The notes under the pieces were generated by a model. That model saw nothing but the letters and a program-made list of their open reading frames with translations, was not told the DNA's origin and made no database searches. From positions 1-8,135 of the forward strand of contig CAYGZC010000126.1 in assembly GCA_964354225.1 (NCBI GenBank): a stretch of DNA of 8,135 nucleotides, in the 5' to 3' direction. A program made the position numbers and the translations under genes. This document shows positions 5,302 through 8,135 of the stretch, one piece after another. Positions within the stretch are counted from its first letter, which is position 1, and every line of letters starts with the position of its first letter. This stretch comes from CAYGZC01 sp964354225 (GTDB taxonomy: Bacteria > Bacteroidota > Ignavibacteria > UBA10030 > SZUA-254).

Positions 5302-5772
5302 GCAAACTAGCTGGAATGCAACAAGCGTGATAATAAAAACGATAGCCAAACACCATATAACTGCGAATAGGCGAACGAATCGCTTTGCGACTATCCTTAA
5401 GCTACCGGGTGATTGTTTGCGCGCTCCACGAACGACGTAAAGATCACCAAAAGCATTTTTCTCCATACCTTCGATCAGACTCAACCAGTGATCAACCCAC
5501 CATTTTGTGATTTTGTGAAGCTCGATAAAATATTTGACAAGGAACAATCCTACTATACAGAGGGGCAAGCTCGATAATAAGTAGAGACGGTTGGGTTCCT
5601 TCAAACTGCCTAAGAACATATTTAGGAAGAATCCCAATAGCCCCATTTGAGAGACCATCATGAAACCGAAGCGTGTCCAAAATGAAGTGTGTTCGAAGCG
5701 ATTTTGTTGCATAAGAATATCGTATCGTTTTAAGGCTGAATCGTTATTAGCTTTCTCGTCAAACGTTTCCAT
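5290..5772 (-). CDS. Membrane protein of unknown function with three predicted helices (160 aa)
   Basis: I do not recognise a named family. A charged N-terminal helix (ALKRYDILMQQNRFEHTSFW, 13-32) leads into a paired transmembrane region at about 34-54 and 63-83. An amphipathic, Trp-rich segment follows (KWWVDHWLSLIEGMEKNAF, 90-108), then a basic stretch (RGARKQ, KRFVR), and a third helix at about 133-156 ends the protein. The N-terminal helix plus tight helix pair is reminiscent of small membrane effectors found near nucleases and nucleotide-signalling genes, but this is a resemblance only. The start is ATG at 5770-5772; upstream is A-rich (AAAAAGAAA) without a clear Shine-Dalgarno. The gene precedes the Mrr-type nuclease gene in the same direction, 147 bp away, so the two could be cotranscribed, although each carries its own leader element. 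Confidence 0.78.
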   Translation of the reverse strand: METFDEKANNDSALKRYDILMQQNRFEHTSFWTRFGFMMVSQMGLLGFFLNMFLGSLKEPNRLYLLSSLPLCIVGLFLVKYFIELHKITKWWVDHWLSLIEGMEKNAFGDLYVVRGARKQSPGSLRIVAKRFVRLFAVIWCLAIVFIITLVAFQLVCPTH

Positions 5773-5806
5773 TTTCTTTTTGGTTTAATTTTTTGTTAGG
5801 CTGTGT

Positions 5807-5836
5807 GGCGTATACCGTGGCGCGTGAAAAATTCCG
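5807..5836 (-). repeat. Leader element, copy Z, upstream of the 160-aa gene
   Basis: The core GGCGTATACCGT (5807-5818) and the following GGC...GAAAAATTCCG block (5819-5836) align with copy Y (2279-2307) across its whole length with one inserted base. It ends 34 nt before the ATG. Between element and gene, on the minus strand, GCCTAAC (5801-5795) fits the RYYYAAC core of attC sites. The region also holds the start of the divergent gap toward the Lon-like gene. Confidence 0.55.
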
Positions 5837-5891
5837 CTACTCACTGAAAAAAGAGTAATCATATAAAAAAGCATCAAATCGAAATGTTTTC

Positions 5892-5920
5892 CTGCCAATT
5901 TCCGCCTCATATCATATAAT
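5892..5920 (+). promoter_or_regulatory. Candidate promoter of the Lon-like protease gene
   Basis: CTGCCA (5892-5897, 4/6 to TTGACA) and a perfect TATAAT (5915-5920) are spaced by 17 nt and lie about 125 nt before the ATG. This is the best sigma-70-like match in the divergent gap. A TTGACA at 5932-5937 has no matching -10 box at 16-19 nt, so I did not use it. Confidence 0.4.
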
Positions 5921-5921
5921 C

Positions 5922-5944
5922 AGAATATTCTTTGACAAGAATAT
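5922..5944. promoter_or_regulatory. Palindrome AGAATATTCT and repeated AGAATAT just after the Lon-like promoter
   Basis: AGAATATTCT (5922-5931) is a perfect 10-bp palindrome, and AGAATAT recurs at 5938-5944, 16 bp further on. If the TATAAT at 5915-5920 is real, the palindrome sits over the transcription start, a good place for a repressor. It matches neither the CIRCE nor the HAIR heat-shock operators I know. Confidence 0.3.
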
Positions 5945-6044
5945 AAAACTTACTGAGCTGAAAGTCAAACCTTCAATTTGCCATTTATCCTAAACGTTCT
6001 TATTTTGAAACTCGGATTACCAACATTTTTACGTAAAGAAAATT

Positions 6045-8135
6045 ATGCCAAAATCAAAATTATCCAAAGAAGTACCCGTCAATCAGCTTCGCTGGCACTG
6101 TGACCCGAAAAGCTTGAAAGTGAAAACTACCGACGAAGTAAAGCCCACAAAAGAAATCATCGGTCAGGATCGCGCGCTTCGCGCACTCCAGCTTGGGCTT
6201 GAGATGAAACACGCAGGTTATAACGTGTTCGTTACGGGTTTCTCAGGCACGGGACGCATGACTACAATCAAGCGGCTTCTTGCCGAGTTTCAGCATAAAA
6301 AAATCCCGCTGAAAGATCACTGCTATGTTTACAACTTCCACAATAACGATCAACCTATACTTATTACACTGCCGGCAGGTCGGGGCGTTAATTTCCAGGA
6401 TGATATGGACAATCTTATTGATGAGCTTCTGAAAGATATTCCCGCCGTCTTCGAAAGCAAACGATACAAGGAAGAGCGGAAACGCTCGATGGAATTTTTT
6501 CAGGAGCGGCAGCGCAGCGTGCTGAAGGATTTCGAGCAGAAGGTGAAAGAGCGCGGCTTTGAAGTGATTCAGGTGCAGGTCGGTCCGGTTATGAGACCCG
6601 ACATCGCACCATTACTTAACGGACAACCCATTGCTTTCGAGCAGATTGACACGCTTATCAAGGAAGGCAAGATGACAAAAGAACAAGTAGAGCAAATGAT
6701 GAAAGAGCGGGCATTGCTTGAAAATCAGATGGAGCTGATGCTGCGCGAGCTGCGAAACGTCGAGCGTAAAGCAAAAGAATCTATTGGCGAACTTGAAGAA
6801 CGATTCATTCTTCCAATAGTTGAAGAATACATTAAAGAGATAAGCTCAAAATATAAGAACGAAAAACTCAGCCAGCACCTTGAAGATGTAAAGGAAAGTG
6901 TGATGAGCGACCTGAACCGGTTTAGACCCTCGGACGAGGCACAACCACATATTCCCGGTATTCCCCAACCTCCGGCTGAGGATGAGGATAATTTTATCGA
7001 GTATCAGGTGAATGTTGTCGTTGACAATTCGAAAACGGATGGTGTCCCTATTATTATAGAGACAAATCCGCGATTTAAAAACATCTTCGGTACAATTGAC
7101 CGTGAGGTTGACCGCAATGGAATATGGAGAACGGATTTTACACTCATCAAATCTGGCTCGCTTCTTAGAGCCGATGGCGGCTTTCTCGTAATCAATGCGC
7201 TCGACGCACTTGTTGAGCCGGGCGTTTGGCAAACACTTAAGCGCACTTTACGCAACGGCTTGCTTGAAATCCAGCCAATCGAGAGCGGTCTTTTCGGCGC
7301 AAGCTCGGCATTCAAACCGGAGCCGATTGAAATCGATGTCAAAGTTGTAATGTTGGGCGATGCTTACATTTACTTCCTTCTCTACGATCAGGATGATGAC
7401 TTCAAAAAGATTTTCAAGGTGCGGGCAGACTTCGATACCGAAATGCCGAAGCAGGGGCAAACAGTTCAACAATATGTTCAATTTATAAAGATGATTTGTG
7501 AGGATGAAAAATTGAAGCCGTTCGATGCTACCGGCATCGCCGCCATTGTTGAGCACGGTGTTCGCCTTGCGGGCAGGCAGAATAAGCTTTCAACGCGCTT
7601 CAACATTGTTGCCGATCTCGTTCGTGAAGCAAACTATTGGGCGGTAGATACCAAACGCCCCATCGTTACTTCGGATCATGTGAAGAAAGCAATTGATGAA
7701 CGCATCGAGCGCATTAAGTTGGTTGAGGAAAAAACGAAAGAGATGATACTTGAAGGAACATTAATGATCGATACCGAGGGTGATGTTGTCGGTCAGATCA
7801 ATGGATTATCAATCCTCGATATGAGAGAATATATATTCGGAGTGCCAACCCGTATTACAGCAAGAACCTCAATCGGACGGGCCGGCATCATTAACATCGA
7901 ACGTGAAGCCGAGATGAGCGGACCGACGCATAACAAAGGTGTGTTAATCATCAGCGGATACCTTCACGGCATGTACGCCCACAACAAACCGCTAACGATG
8001 AATGCAAGCATCACGTTCGAGCAAAACTACGGCGGCGTTGACGGTGACAGCGCATCATCAACAGAAATTTATGCCATCCTCTCCAGTCTTGCCAATGTAC
8101 CTCTTCGGCAGGATATTGGTGTCACCGGTTCAGTA
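6045..8135 (+). CDS. Lon-like ATP-dependent protease (LonB/AAA_32-type, peptidase family S16), C-terminus cut by the window edge
   Basis: The frame is open for 697 codons from ATG (6045-6047). The N-terminal AAA part has IIGQDRALRALQLGLEM (38-54) and a Walker A-like loop GFSGTGR (65-71) with Arg at the usual Lys position. CYVYNFHNNDQP (93-104) and LPAGRG (109-114) follow, typical of this family. A long helical insertion (about 130-300) follows. GGFLVINALDAL (about 378-389) is the Walker B region, with Asn at the usual first acidic position. The S16 protease domain follows (VGQINGL at 582-588) with the catalytic Ser669 in DGDSASS. The partner Lys lies beyond the window. It is a cytoplasmic quality-control protease distinct from classical Lon in its N-terminal half. 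The start is preceded by AAAGAAA, a weak ribosome binding site. Its GC-richer codon use matches the asparaginase gene and not the island genes. Confidence 0.93.
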   Translation, partial: MPKSKLSKEVPVNQLRWHCDPKSLKVKTTDEVKPTKEIIGQDRALRALQLGLEMKHAGYNVFVTGFSGTGRMTTIKRLLAEFQHKKIPLKDHCYVYNFHNNDQPILITLPAGRGVNFQDDMDNLIDELLKDIPAVFESKRYKEERKRSMEFFQERQRSVLKDFEQKVKERGFEVIQVQVGPVMRPDIAPLLNGQPIAFEQIDTLIKEGKMTKEQVEQMMKERALLENQMELMLRELRNVERKAKESIGELEERFILPIVEEYIKEISSKYKNEKLSQHLEDVKESVMSDLNRFRPSDEAQPHIPGIPQPPAEDEDNFIEYQVNVVVDNSKTDGVPIIIETNPRFKNIFGTIDREVDRNGIWRTDFTLIKSGSLLRADGGFLVINALDALVEPGVWQTLKRTLRNGLLEIQPIESGLFGASSAFKPEPIEIDVKVVMLGDAYIYFLLYDQDDDFKKIFKVRADFDTEMPKQGQTVQQYVQFIKMICEDEKLKPFDATGIAAIVEHGVRLAGRQNKLSTRFNIVADLVREANYWAVDTKRPIVTSDHVKKAIDERIERIKLVEEKTKEMILEGTLMIDTEGDVVGQINGLSILDMREYIFGVPTRITARTSIGRAGIINIEREAEMSGPTHNKGVLIISGYLHGMYAHNKPLTMNASITFEQNYGGVDGDSASSTEIYAILSSLANVPLRQDIGVTGSV

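Noticed and set aside
5156..5356. Minus-strand ORF of 66 codons between the 160-aa and 621-aa genes
   Set aside because: It overlaps the end of the 160-aa gene in another frame and runs through the repeat-bearing gap. Its sequence is not protein-like.
5932..5960. TTGACA at 5932-5937 as the -35 box of the Lon-like gene
   Set aside because: No acceptable -10 box lies 16-19 nt downstream; the perfect TATAAT lies upstream of it.
6846..7556. Minus-strand ORFs of 102-128 codons inside the Lon-like gene
   Set aside because: They are shadows of the continuous Lon-like frame, which carries all expected motifs.

Overview
The window is bacterial. Two genes of ordinary chromosomal type flank about 5.2 kb of visibly more AT-rich accessory DNA. 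At the left edge (minus strand) lies the start of a Tat-exported glycosylasparaginase-type hydrolase. At the right edge (plus strand) lies the first 697 codons of a Lon-like (LonB/AAA_32-type) ATP-dependent protease. The Tat-targeted asparaginase, the Lon-like protease and the A-rich, often weak ribosome binding sites would suit the Bacteroidota/Ignavibacteriota side of the tree. That placement is a guess; no rRNA or other marker gene is present.

Layout: 1-819 (-) glycosylasparaginase, C-terminus cut by the window edge. 823-892 first copy of a 70-bp direct repeat that forms the promoter and leader of that gene. 893-1291 no gene. 1292-1654 (-) stand-alone response-regulator receiver. 1822-2247 (-) small three-helix membrane protein. 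2332-2401 second copy of the 70-bp repeat. 2486-3117 (+) HigB/HigA-type toxin-antitoxin pair with a 4-base overlap. 3175-3209 third, partial repeat copy. 3277-5142 (-) 621-residue protein with proline-rich repeats, a repetitive coiled coil, a middle domain and a C-terminal Mrr-type nuclease domain. 5290-5772 (-) 160-residue membrane protein. 5773-6044 divergent regulatory gap. 6045-8135 (+) Lon-like protease.

The accessory part looks modular. Three minus-strand genes (141 aa, 621 aa and 160 aa) each carry the same short element (plus-strand consensus GGYRTATAMCGT), ending 31-35 nt before the start codon. The 70-bp repeat, which reads like a promoter plus Shine-Dalgarno leader, brackets the receiver/membrane-protein segment, and a partial copy closes the toxin-antitoxin segment. 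No integrase or transposase gene is in view. The best reading is a small defence-like island (toxin-antitoxin, Mrr-type nuclease, membrane proteins) built by repeated insertion of single-gene or two-gene modules, possibly integron-like cassettes without a visible integrase. The functional link between the 160-aa membrane protein and the Mrr-type protein is inferred from order and orientation only.

I found no tRNA, rRNA, CRISPR array or convincing intrinsic terminator.
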